Shown here: positions 1-6,343 of the stretch, piece by piece
How positions within the stretch are numbered: position 1 is the first letter of the stretch
Layout of the letters: each line of letters starts with the position of its first letter
NCBI GenBank assembly: GCA_903939555.1
Contig: CAJAHV010000342.1
Location: 1 to 15,807 of the forward strand
Direction of reading: 5' to 3'
DNA: 15,807 nucleotides
Origin: an uncultured Alphaproteobacteria bacterium
GTDB lineage: Bacteria; Pseudomonadota; Alphaproteobacteria; Sphingomonadales; Sphingomonadaceae
Notes under the pieces: generated by a model
What the model was told of the DNA's origin: nothing
Databases searched by the model: none
What the model saw: the letters and a program-made list of their open reading frames with translations, nothing else
Program-made: the position numbers and the translations under genes

Positions 1-195
1 CCGCTGACGTTGCGGTTGACCTCGCCTGCCGGGCGGCCAATCCAGGTCACCCGGGACCTGCCGCGTTTCTGGGCTGGAAGTTGGGCCGATGTGCGGCGCG
101 ATCTGCGCGGCCGCTATCCGCGCCACCCCTGGCCAGAAGACCCGGCAGCGGCCCCGCCGACACTGCGCGCCAAGCGACCGGGGCAAGCGGGCTGA
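1..195 (+). CDS. hrpB: ATP-dependent helicase HrpB, C-terminal end (partial)
   Basis: The reading frame is open from the first base of the window and stops at 193-195, giving the last 64 codons of a gene that starts outside the window. The translated tail contains the block GRPIQVTRDLPRFWAGSW, then VRRDLRGRYPRHPWPEDP and a basic end with PPTLRAKR. This succession (PIQVT.DL..FW, then V...LRGRYP.HPWPEDP, then a basic tail) is the characteristic C-terminus of HrpB, a DEAH-box helicase-like protein whose cellular role is poorly defined. None of the helicase motifs lie inside the window, so the call rests on the C-terminal signature alone. The gene converges on the PEP-CTERM gene, and its stop codon lies in the loop of a strong hairpin. 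Confidence 0.85.
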   Translation, partial: PLTLRLTSPAGRPIQVTRDLPRFWAGSWADVRRDLRGRYPRHPWPEDPAAAPPTLRAKRPGQAG

Positions 196-209
196 ACGCT
201 TGCCCCGGT
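177..209. terminator. Perfect 13-bp hairpin between convergent genes
   Basis: ACCGGGGCAAGCG (177-189) is followed by a 7-nt loop and its exact reverse complement CGCTTGCCCCGGT (197-209). The loop contains the hrpB stop codon (193-195). The minus-strand PEP-CTERM gene ends at 213, only 4 bp beyond the stem, so the hairpin can serve both converging transcripts. Neither strand has a U-tract after the stem. The structure is seen directly; termination, or 3'-end stabilisation, is inferred. Confidence 0.7.
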
Positions 210-212
210 GCA

Positions 213-839
213 TCAGGCAGCAACGACCTCGAGCCTGCGGCGGCGCCGCACATTATAGCCGATGAAACCAATGCCGATGAGCATAAACGCCCAGCTTGCC
301 GGCTCGGGCGCGCCAGAGGCGCCAGTGGTGTCGGCGCTGCCAAAAAAGGCCAGGTGCGAAAGGTCCTTGAGGTTGCCCTTGTTCGGAATATCGATCGTCG
401 ACCACAGGCCGCTCGAAACCGGGCTGGCCAGCTTGTAGAGGACGAAACTATCGGCGGCCTTCACTGCCAGAAAATCGACGAGATAGCCGGGGGTCGACCA
501 GCTACCCGATGTCGACGAACCGGTGAGCGCGCCGGGAAAATCGGCCTTCCCGTCGTCGCTCTTGAAAAGGTAATTCAGGGTGATTTTCGGATTGGCGATA
601 TTGTTGTCGGACGCGAACTGGCGATAAATCGACTCGGTTTCCGTAACTGTCTTCGGAGCGATATTGCCGTCGAACAGACAGCCATTGGTCGCTTCGACCG
701 ACTTGCAAGTGGCAAGCGCCGGGATACTAATCTTGCTTACTGCCTGGGCAGGCGCGGCGAACAATAAAATACCAATCCCAGAAAATCCCAATATTAGAGA
801 CAATATCGATGAAAAAGAACGCTTAACAGCAACAATCAT
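213..839 (-). CDS. PEPxxWA-CTERM sorting domain protein
   Basis: This 208-residue exported protein of unknown function has an N-terminal signal peptide (KR at 6-7, a hydrophobic run at about 12-29, probable cleavage after AQA at 31-33). Its C-terminal sorting tail consists of PEPASWA at 178-184, a hydrophobic helix at about 185-197, and RRRRR at 198-202. In bacteria with an exosortase/EpsH system such tails direct proteins to processing at the cell envelope, usually alongside exopolysaccharide production. The middle of the protein has two cysteines (45 and 54) that could pair, and no domain I recognise. The start has a clear GAGGAG 8 nt upstream. The gene stands alone and converges on hrpB. 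Its upstream region is strikingly AT-rich compared with the rest of the window, which may reflect a regulated promoter or local acquisition. No exosortase is visible here. Confidence 0.88.
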   Translation of the reverse strand: MIVAVKRSFSSILSLILGFSGIGILLFAAPAQAVSKISIPALATCKSVEATNGCLFDGNIAPKTVTETESIYRQFASDNNIANPKITLNYLFKSDDGKADFPGALTGSSTSGSWSTPGYLVDFLAVKAADSFVLYKLASPVSSGLWSTIDIPNKGNLKDLSHLAFFGSADTTGASGAPEPASWAFMLIGIGFIGYNVRRRRRLEVVAA

Positions 840-968
840 GAATTAAACTCCTCATTAAATATAAAATCAAACATTAATTTCCTATATTTCGACCGCGACA
901 TAACCAACGGGTTATTTTCAAAAATCTAACAGGCGTTCGCCCGCACATTCCATTCGGAATTATACCGA

Positions 969-983
969 TTTTACACTGTAAAA
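969..983. promoter_or_regulatory. Dyad TTTTAC-ACT-GTAAAA, candidate operator
   Basis: TTTTACACTGTAAAA is a perfect 6+6 bp dyad with a 3-bp centre, 130 bp upstream of the PEP-CTERM start. Its symmetry and length fit a dimeric regulator site. No regulator can be named, and no clear -35/-10 pair was identified around it. Confidence 0.3.
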
Positions 984-992
984 GACTGAGGG

Positions 993-1020
993 GACCCTAG
1001 GGTCAGGACCTGTTAAATCC
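993..1020. repeat. Palindrome with insertion-sequence-like end
   Basis: GACCCTAGGGTC (993-1004) overlaps GGTCAGGACC (1001-1010), followed by TGTTAAATCC. The central CTAG followed by a GGGTCAGGACC-like end resembles the boundary of an IS5-family (IS427-group) element, which often inserts at CTAG/TA. I saw no matching inverted end downstream, so at most this is a solo end or a deletion remnant. Confidence 0.3.
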
Positions 1021-1328
1021 ATGGCCTGGCACGCGCCCGTCGGGTGCCTCAGCAAGGCCCAAGAGGCTGGTTACCGGCGCCAAAGCGACAGAGGCAGTGA
1101 CGCATGGCAAGGAATCGCAAAATTACAGCGACCGTGCGCGTCATTCCAAGCGCAGCCCTGGCGTCGGCTGGGGTCAGATCGCCGGTCCGGCTTCAAATTT
1201 CTCAAAGACGCTGAGTTTCCGCGCGTTGCTGCACAATTGCTGCGGCATCAGCACAACCTCGCGATTGGCATCGCGGGTTGCAAAGCCAGCCGCCTTGCCC
1301 CGGATCGGCTTTCAGGCGACATGGCGGC

Positions 1329-1748
1329 ATGACGAAAGCCGCTCCGCATTCCGACGCAAACGACCTTTCAGGCCGCGCCGAGGGCGGCTGTCACTGCGGC
1401 GCCGTGCGCTTTGCTGTACGCTTTACCGCATCGCCGCGGCTGCTCGATTGCAATTGTTCGATTTGTGCGAAAACCGGGTTTCTGCACCTGATCAGCCACG
1501 CCGCAGATTTCGAATTGCTGCGCGGTGCCGATTCGCTGACGGAATATCGCTTCGGCACCGGCACGGCCCGGCATCTGTTCTGCACCACCTGCGGCATCAA
1601 GAGTTTCTACGTCCCGCGCTCGCACCCCGACGGCTACAGCGTAAACTGGCGCGCGCTTGATGGCGTGGAGGGCATCACCCCGGTCATCACACCCTATGAC
1701 GGCCGCGGCGGCTGGGAAACCGCACGCGCCGCGCTGGGCGACGCATAG
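1329..1748 (+). CDS. GFA-family (CENP-V/GFA fold) zinc-binding protein
   Basis: This 139-residue protein of the GFA domain family binds zinc through cysteines. Members are loosely annotated as glutathione-dependent formaldehyde-activating enzymes, but most have no proven substrate. The motifs are GGCHCGAVRF (C21, C23), CNCSICAKTG (C41, C43, C46) and FCTTCGIKSFY (C85, C88). These seven cysteines make up both metal sites of the fold, and SVNWRALDG is the usual closing strand. The ATG at 1329 is preferred over an in-frame ATG 51 bp upstream because the extension adds nothing like the family and the domain starts about 18 residues into the shorter form. The Shine-Dalgarno is weak. The gene stands alone and converges on the zinc peptidase gene after 37 bp. 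Confidence 0.85.
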   Translation: MTKAAPHSDANDLSGRAEGGCHCGAVRFAVRFTASPRLLDCNCSICAKTGFLHLISHAADFELLRGADSLTEYRFGTGTARHLFCTTCGIKSFYVPRSHPDGYSVNWRALDGVEGITPVITPYDGRGGWETARAALGDA

Positions 1749-1785
1749 CGCTCCCCCGCCCCGGCGCCACAAGCGACCGACACTT

Positions 1786-2676
1786 TTAAGCCGCGCCCGC
1801 CGAAAATGTGTCGCAGCCAGCGACCGTTCCTAGGGTCATGCCGCGCATGAACCATTTCGTGCGCTGCGCGCTCGAACCATGGGTGAAGCTTTCGGGAACC
1901 ACGACGCCCTGCCCCGCCTTTTGCAGCGTGTCGTCACCGATCGCGGCGGCGGCACGCATGGCTTCATCGACATCACCCGGTTCCAGCCGTCCGGCATTGT
2001 CCTTGGCCCAGACCCCGGCGAGGCAATCCGCCTGCAGTTCAACCTGCACCGATATGGCATTGGCGCGGGTTTTCGACGAACGCTGCTGCGCGGCCTGCGC
2101 CTGGCCCGAAACGCCGAGCAGGTTCTGGACATGGTGGCCGATTTCATGGGCAATCACATAGGCGGCGGCAAAATCACCCGGCGCGCCGAAGCGCCGGGAC
2201 AGTTCGTCGAAGAAGCTTTGGTCGAGATAGACTTTGCCGTCGGCCGGGCAATAGAATGGCCCCATCGCCGATTGCGCCGCGCCGCACGCCGATTGGACAT
2301 TGCCGGTGAACAGCACGAGGCGCGGCGGCTGGTAGGGCTGGCCGATCTCGTTGGTGAAGATGGTTTCCCAGCTGCGCTCGGTCGTGCGCAGCACCTTGGC
2401 AACAAACCGGTCAGTCTCGGAGGCCGGGCGCGCCGAATCGGCGGGCTGTTGCGGCTGGCCGATCTGCTGGTTTGACGGGGCCACCGGGCCGCCGCCAAGC
2501 AGCGTCATCGGGTTGATGCCGAAAACCAGCGCTACCACGGCGACGACCACAAGGGTGCCAAGGCTCATGCCGCGGCCACCAAAGCCAAGGCCGCCACCAG
2601 GGAAACCGAAGCCGCCGCCGCCCTGACCACGCCGGTCCTCGATGTTGCGGCTTTCCTCTTCGTCATCAAGGCGCAT
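1786..2676 (-). CDS. ypfJ: YpfJ-type neutral zinc metallopeptidase
   Basis: This 296-residue membrane-anchored member of the Zn_peptidase family (PF04228, YpfJ/KPN_02809) matches the family's usual length. It opens with the family hallmark, a charged segment with RNIEDRR at about 10-16, followed by a glycine-rich stretch (about 18-36), one transmembrane helix (about 38-55) and the peptidase domain. Residues HEIGHH at 177-182 supply the HExxH zinc site and catalytic glutamate, and ELQADCLAGVW (from 213) supplies the third ligand. Two cysteines (131, 143) may form a disulfide. The catalytic domain probably faces the periplasm. The start has AAGGGAC a few bases upstream. It lies 24 bp after the nuclease gene on the same strand, so the two are probably co-transcribed. 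Its physiological substrate is unknown. Confidence 0.9.
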   Translation of the reverse strand: MRLDDEEESRNIEDRRGQGGGGFGFPGGGLGFGGRGMSLGTLVVVAVVALVFGINPMTLLGGGPVAPSNQQIGQPQQPADSARPASETDRFVAKVLRTTERSWETIFTNEIGQPYQPPRLVLFTGNVQSACGAAQSAMGPFYCPADGKVYLDQSFFDELSRRFGAPGDFAAAYVIAHEIGHHVQNLLGVSGQAQAAQQRSSKTRANAISVQVELQADCLAGVWAKDNAGRLEPGDVDEAMRAAAAIGDDTLQKAGQGVVVPESFTHGSSAQRTKWFMRGMTLGTVAGCDTFSAGAA

Positions 2677-2700
2677 GACTTGTCCCTTTGTGCTGTGGCG

Positions 2701-3552
2701 CTACTGCCCGAGCGCCGCGTTGAGCAGCAGGGCAAGGCGGCTGCCGGCGCGTTCGACCTGAAGCCGTACCACCGGGATGGCCACCCTTATGTAACGGGGA
2801 TCGATGCCGGCGCGAGCGACAGATCGGGCCGGGCAGGTATCGGGATAGCCTTTCAGTTCGGGATAGACGGTGCGGCGCGATATGTTCCAGCTTTCGCGCG
2901 CCCAATCGACGATGGTGCCTGCCGCCACGATGCGAGTCCGGCCAGCTTGGGGATGGCGCGGCGTCAGCGCCGGCCGCTCGGTCAGCGCGCGTTCGGCAAG
3001 ATCGGAATCCCACACACGGTGCAGGTTCATGCGCTCGGGCGCCTTGGCGCCATAGGTCGCGCGGACATCATTGCCGCCGCGATCATGCTTGTCGCCGATA
3101 TGCAGCGGTTGATGCATGTCGGCAACCAGGTGCACGACCAGCGCCAGCGCTTCGGCACGTGCCGCCGGGCTGGCGCGGCGATCGGCAGCTATCGCCAATT
3201 GGCGCGGTATCTGGGCGGTGACGCAATTGCCATCGGCGCATTTCGCCGTGATATCGAACGGCTGGCAGACATCGATATTCTGATAATGCCAGGGCGCCTG
3301 GCGGGCGAAGCGATCACCAAGGCCACGCACGCAATCGGGCCAGACCGAGGCATCCTCGATGGTCCGCAAGGGACAGGCCGGCGTATCGACACTGGCGCCG
3401 CGAGCCAGGATCTGGCGCACTTGGGCGCGGGCGCGCGGCGACAGATCGGCCATGGCCATGCCGGCAATCAGACGATGCGCATAATCACCCCAGGCCAGTG
3501 CCGGCGCGGCGCCGGCCAACAAGGCCAGCGCAATCAGGGTGCGAACGATCAT
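2701..3552 (-). CDS. Secreted S1/P1-type zinc nuclease
   Basis: This 283-residue exported phosphodiesterase of the S1/P1 nuclease family cleaves single-stranded nucleic acids or 3'-nucleotides with a trinuclear zinc centre. A signal peptide (1-20) ends in APALA, which leaves Trp21 as the first mature residue. That matters because in this family the N-terminal Trp itself binds zinc. The other ligands follow the family spacing: H26, D73 (VWPD), H89 (WHYQNID), H141 and D145 in HLVADMHQPLH, H151, then H178 and D182 in LHRVWDSD. All nine expected ligands are present, so it should be active in the periplasm or outside the cell. Likely roles are nucleic-acid scavenging for phosphate and nucleosides. 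The gene is divergent from the dnaJ-like gene, with 119-125 bp between starts, and precedes the zinc peptidase. Confidence 0.92.
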   Translation of the reverse strand: MIVRTLIALALLAGAAPALAWGDYAHRLIAGMAMADLSPRARAQVRQILARGASVDTPACPLRTIEDASVWPDCVRGLGDRFARQAPWHYQNIDVCQPFDITAKCADGNCVTAQIPRQLAIAADRRASPAARAEALALVVHLVADMHQPLHIGDKHDRGGNDVRATYGAKAPERMNLHRVWDSDLAERALTERPALTPRHPQAGRTRIVAAGTIVDWARESWNISRRTVYPELKGYPDTCPARSVARAGIDPRYIRVAIPVVRLQVERAGSRLALLLNAALGQ

Positions 3553-3637
3553 GCCGTCATGCTATGGCGCATCGGCGGGGTAGTGGCGATGGAAGAATCT
3601 TGGCGCTATGCTTGCCCCCCTTGCACTGCGGCCGGTT

Positions 3638-3653
3638 GTTGCACATCTGCAAC
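3638..3653. promoter_or_regulatory. 16-bp dyad in nuclease / dnaJ-like divergent promoter region
   Basis: GTTGCA-CATC-TGCAAC is a perfect 6+6 bp dyad in the short space between the divergent nuclease and J-protein genes. It ends 24 bp before the J-protein start, so a bound protein would cover the initiation region of that gene. The same design (GTTGCR-N4-YGCAAC) recurs at 8621-8636. The regulator is unknown. Confidence 0.35.
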
Positions 3654-3677
3654 GGCGTGTGACATGACAGGATGACA

Positions 3678-4631
3678 ATGCGCGATCCCTATCAGGTACT
3701 GGGCGTAACCCGCGCCGCCAGCGAGGCCGACATCAAAAAGGCCTATCGCAAGCTGGCCAAGGAAAACCATCCCGATCGCAACGCCGACAATCCCAAGAAA
3801 CTGGAAGCCTTCAAGGAGGCGAACGCCGCCTATGAACTGTTGTCGGACACCGAAAAGAAAGCCCGGTTCGATCGCGGCGAGATCGGCCCCGATGGCAACC
3901 CGACGTCACCTTTTGGCGGCGGTTTCCGCAGTGGCGGCGCCCGGCCGGGGCAAGATCCCTTTGCCCGCGGCGGTCGCTCGGCCGCTGGAGGTGGCGGTTT
4001 CGATTTCGGCGGCGGCGGCCCTGAAGACCTGTTTGCCGAACTGTTCGGCGGACGCAGCCCGTTTGGCGGCGGCGGCAGCGCTGGCGGCGGCGGTTTCCGC
4101 ACGCCGCCGCAAAAGGGCAGCGACGTCGCCTACCGGCTGGTCGTGCCGTTCGAGGATGCCGCCGCGCTGAAACCGCAGCGGGTGACGCTGCGATCGGGCA
4201 AGACCGTGGAGCTCAAGCTGCCCGCCGGGCTCGAATCGGGTCAGCAGGTGCGCATGGCCGGACAGGGCGAACCCGGCCCTGCCGGGCCTGGCGACGCGCT
4301 GGTGACGCTGGAGATCGGCCGCCACAAGGCGCTGCGCCGCGATGGCGACGATGTGCGGCTCGACCTGCCGGTGACGCTCGCCGAGGCAGTGGCAGGTGCC
4401 AAGATCCGCATGCCCACGGTCGAAGGCGCCGTAACGCTGACGCTGCCGCCGGGCAGCAGTTCGGGCAAGGTGTTCCGGTTGAAGGGCCGGGGTTTCAGCC
4501 GCGCCGACGGCAGCCGGGGTGACCAGTTGGTGACCGTGCTTGTCGATCTGCCGGCCGATGATGCGGCGCTGGCGGCGTTTGTCGCCGGCTGGAGTGATGG
4601 CCGCGACGTACGCCGCGACCTGGGCGCCTGA
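3678..4631 (+). CDS. CbpA-like DnaJ-class (class B J-protein) co-chaperone
   Basis: This 317-residue J-protein stimulates the ATPase of a DnaK-type Hsp70. The J-domain spans residues 1-65 with HPD at 31-33. A long Gly/Phe-rich linker follows (about 80-145, many GGG and GGF steps), then a C-terminal substrate-binding region (about 150-300) with the two beta-sandwich repeats. There is no CXXCXGXG zinc finger, so this is a class B (CbpA/DnaJB) protein rather than true DnaJ. ATG 3678 is preferred over ATG 3672 because AGGA at 3669-3672 is correctly spaced only for the later one. The 3' end overlaps the YihY-like gene by 35 bp. In alphaproteobacteria a J-protein gene is often found just upstream of fabI and aroC, as here. 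Confidence 0.9.
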   Translation: MRDPYQVLGVTRAASEADIKKAYRKLAKENHPDRNADNPKKLEAFKEANAAYELLSDTEKKARFDRGEIGPDGNPTSPFGGGFRSGGARPGQDPFARGGRSAAGGGGFDFGGGGPEDLFAELFGGRSPFGGGGSAGGGGFRTPPQKGSDVAYRLVVPFEDAAALKPQRVTLRSGKTVELKLPAGLESGQQVRMAGQGEPGPAGPGDALVTLEIGRHKALRRDGDDVRLDLPVTLAEAVAGAKIRMPTVEGAVTLTLPPGSSSGKVFRLKGRGFSRADGSRGDQLVTVLVDLPADDAALAAFVAGWSDGRDVRRDLGA

Positions 4632-5523
4632 CGCCCGGGTGGCCGCCTTTCGCCGCCTGTTGTTGCGCAACCGCCGCGCGCTGGTAGTGGCGCGCGACAC
4701 GTTGGTCGGGGTTTGGTCCGATGGCTTCACCCACGCCGGCAATCTGGCCTATCTGTCGCTGCTGACGCTGTTTCCCTTCTTCATCGTGCTGGCGACGGTG
4801 GCCGGGTCGCTTGGCCGTACTGACGATGGCATGCGGGCGATTTCGGCATTCCTGCGCACGCTGCCGCCCGATGTCGCCGGGCTGGTGGCCAAGCCGATTG
4901 CCGATGTTATCGGCAATCGGGCCTCGGGCGGGCTGCTCACCTTCGGCATCATCGTGACGCTGTGGACGGTCAGCGGCTTCATCGAGACCATCCGCGCCAT
5001 CATCCATGATGCCTATCAGGCCGGGCAAACCGTGCCGGTGTGGCGCAAACGGGCGGGATCGGTCCTGCTGGTGTTTGCGGCGGTGCTGCTGATGCTGCTG
5101 GCCTTTGCAGCGCAGGTGGTGCTGACCGGCACCGAAGAATTCATTACCCGGCTGATGCCCTCTGCCGCCGATGCCGCGATGACGCAATTGGCGCTGGGAC
5201 GGTTCCTGCCCGGCGCCGCCCTGTTCGGCGCGCTCTACCTCATCTTCTTTGCGCTGACGCCGCGGCGCTATCGCCAACTGGGCTGCCCGGTCTGGCCCGG
5301 TGCGCTGATAACGGCGGCAATGTGGGTGGGCACGACCATGGGCATGCCCCGCGTGCTGGCGCAATTTGCCAGCTATACCCTTACCTATGGCTCGCTGGCC
5401 GGGGTGATCGTGGCGCTTTTGTACTTTTATATCGTCGGACTGGGGGTGGTCATGGGGGCACAGTTGAATGCAGCCCTCGCCAAGCAGCAGCAAAGGCGGC
5501 TAAAGACCGGGACAACAACATGA
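4597..5523 (+). CDS. YihY/BrkB (virulence factor BrkB) family membrane protein
   Basis: This 308-residue integral inner-membrane protein is of the YihY/BrkB (UPF0761) family, whose function is unsettled; members were once misannotated as RNase BN. Six hydrophobic segments are visible, around GNLAYLSLLTLFPFFIVL, LLTFGIIVTLWTVSGF, SVLLVFAAVLLMLLAF, LFGALYLIFFAL, ALITAAMWVGT and LAGVIVALLYFYIVGLGVV. The family motif NLAYLSLLTLFPF near the first helix and the closing MGAQLNAAL are both present. ATG 4597 gives a normal length. An in-frame ATG at 4540 would add 19 residues inside the J-protein frame and is less likely. Translation probably depends on coupling to the J-protein gene, which it overlaps by 35 bp. 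It ends 16 bp before fabI. Confidence 0.85.
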   Translation: MAATYAATWAPDARVAAFRRLLLRNRRALVVARDTLVGVWSDGFTHAGNLAYLSLLTLFPFFIVLATVAGSLGRTDDGMRAISAFLRTLPPDVAGLVAKPIADVIGNRASGGLLTFGIIVTLWTVSGFIETIRAIIHDAYQAGQTVPVWRKRAGSVLLVFAAVLLMLLAFAAQVVLTGTEEFITRLMPSAADAAMTQLALGRFLPGAALFGALYLIFFALTPRRYRQLGCPVWPGALITAAMWVGTTMGMPRVLAQFASYTLTYGSLAGVIVALLYFYIVGLGVVMGAQLNAALAKQQQRRLKTGTTT

Positions 5524-5539
5524 GAATGGCTGGAGAAAC

Positions 5540-6343
5540 ATGGCCGGATTGATGAGTGGCAAGCGCGGCCTGATCATGGGCGTCGCCAATGACCGCAGCC
5601 TCGCCTGGGGCATCGCGAAAGCAATCGCCGCGCAAGGCGGTGAAATCGCCTTTTCCTATCAGGGAGAAGCACTGGAAAAACGCGTTCGGCCGCTGGCAGA
5701 ATCGCTTGGCGTCGCGCGGCTGTACGAATGCGACGTCACGGAAATGGCCAGCATCGACACGATGTTCGAAGCGCTCAAGGTCGATTGGGGGACAATCGAC
5801 TTTCTCGTCCACGCCATCGGTTTTTCGGACAAGAACGAACTGCGTGGCCGCTATGTCGATACGTCGCTGGATAATTTCCTGCTGACCATGAACGTCAGCG
5901 TCTACAGCTTCACCGCCATCGCCCAGCGCGCCCTGCCGATGATGCCCGACGGCGGCTCGCTGCTGACGCTGAGCTATTATGGCGCCGAAAAGGTCATCCC
6001 ACATTACAATGTCATGGGCGTCGCCAAATCGGCGCTGGAAACCAGCGTCAAATATCTGGCGATGGACCTTGGTCCACAAAAGGTGCGCGTCAACGCGATC
6101 TCCGCCGGCCCGATCAAGACGCTGGCAGCAAGCGGCATCGGCGATTTCCGCTACATCCTCAAGTGGAACGAATTTAATGCGCCGCTGCGCCGCAATGTGA
6201 CGATCGAGGATGTCGGCGGCGCCGGGCTGTATCTGGTCAGCGACCTGTCGTCGGGCGTGACGGGCGAAATCCACCATGTCGATGCGGGCTACAATGTCAT
6301 CGGCATGAAGGCCGAAGACGCGCCGGACATGAGCGTGGCGTGA
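5540..6343 (+). CDS. fabI: Enoyl-[acyl-carrier-protein] reductase (NADH) FabI
   Basis: This 267-residue cytoplasmic short-chain dehydrogenase/reductase reduces trans-2-enoyl-ACP in the last step of each fatty-acid elongation cycle. The N-terminal Rossmann segment GLIMGVANDRSLAWGIAKA is the FabI form of the nucleotide-binding loop. The catalytic residues fall at Y146, Y156 and K163 in the block SYYGAEKVIPHYNVMGVAK, at the same numbering as the Escherichia coli enzyme. AISAGPIKTLAASGI is the flexible substrate-binding loop that triclosan-type inhibitors use. GGAG lies 4 nt before the ATG. The stop codon overlaps the aroC start (GTGA), so the two genes are very probably translated together. Confidence 0.96.
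   Translation: MAGLMSGKRGLIMGVANDRSLAWGIAKAIAAQGGEIAFSYQGEALEKRVRPLAESLGVARLYECDVTEMASIDTMFEALKVDWGTIDFLVHAIGFSDKNELRGRYVDTSLDNFLLTMNVSVYSFTAIAQRALPMMPDGGSLLTLSYYGAEKVIPHYNVMGVAKSALETSVKYLAMDLGPQKVRVNAISAGPIKTLAASGIGDFRYILKWNEFNAPLRRNVTIEDVGGAGLYLVSDLSSGVTGEIHHVDAGYNVIGMKAEDAPDMSVA

Larger units (their letters stand above)
840..1328. other. Gene-poor region: AT-rich upstream sequence plus decayed DNA
   Basis: About 490 bp without a credible gene. Positions 840-985 are AT-rich and lie upstream of the PEP-CTERM gene. They hold several dyads: ATAACC-AACG-GGTTAT (900-915), ATTCC-ATTC-GGAAT, and TTTTAC-ACT-GTAAAA (969-983). Positions 993-1004 are a perfect palindrome, GACCCTAGGGTC, which runs into GGTCAGGACC and TTAAATCC. 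From about 1021 to 1328 the sequence has coding-like composition but no complete gene. The most protein-like reading is a 46-codon minus-strand stretch ending in a TGA near 1185, which I could not assign. The whole looks like a promoter region abutting an old insertion or gene remnant. Confidence 0.5.

Noticed and set aside
1021..1050. TGGCAC near 1025 considered as a sigma-54 -24 element for the PEP-CTERM region
   Set aside because: No TTGC-type -12 element occurs at the required spacing, and the orientation does not point to the PEP-CTERM gene.
1097..1660. 187-codon plus-strand frame overlapping the GFA gene
   Set aside because: It runs through the GFA gene in another frame and is Arg-rich without domain features. 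The GFA frame has seven correctly spaced metal-binding cysteines.
2680..3675. 331-codon plus-strand frame opposite the nuclease
   Set aside because: The nuclease frame has a signal peptide and every zinc ligand. The opposite frame has no coherent domain.
4495..5493. 332-codon minus-strand frame opposite the YihY-like gene
   Set aside because: It is composed mostly of His, Gln, Arg and Gly, with no hydrophobic core. The plus strand encodes a clear six-helix membrane protein.
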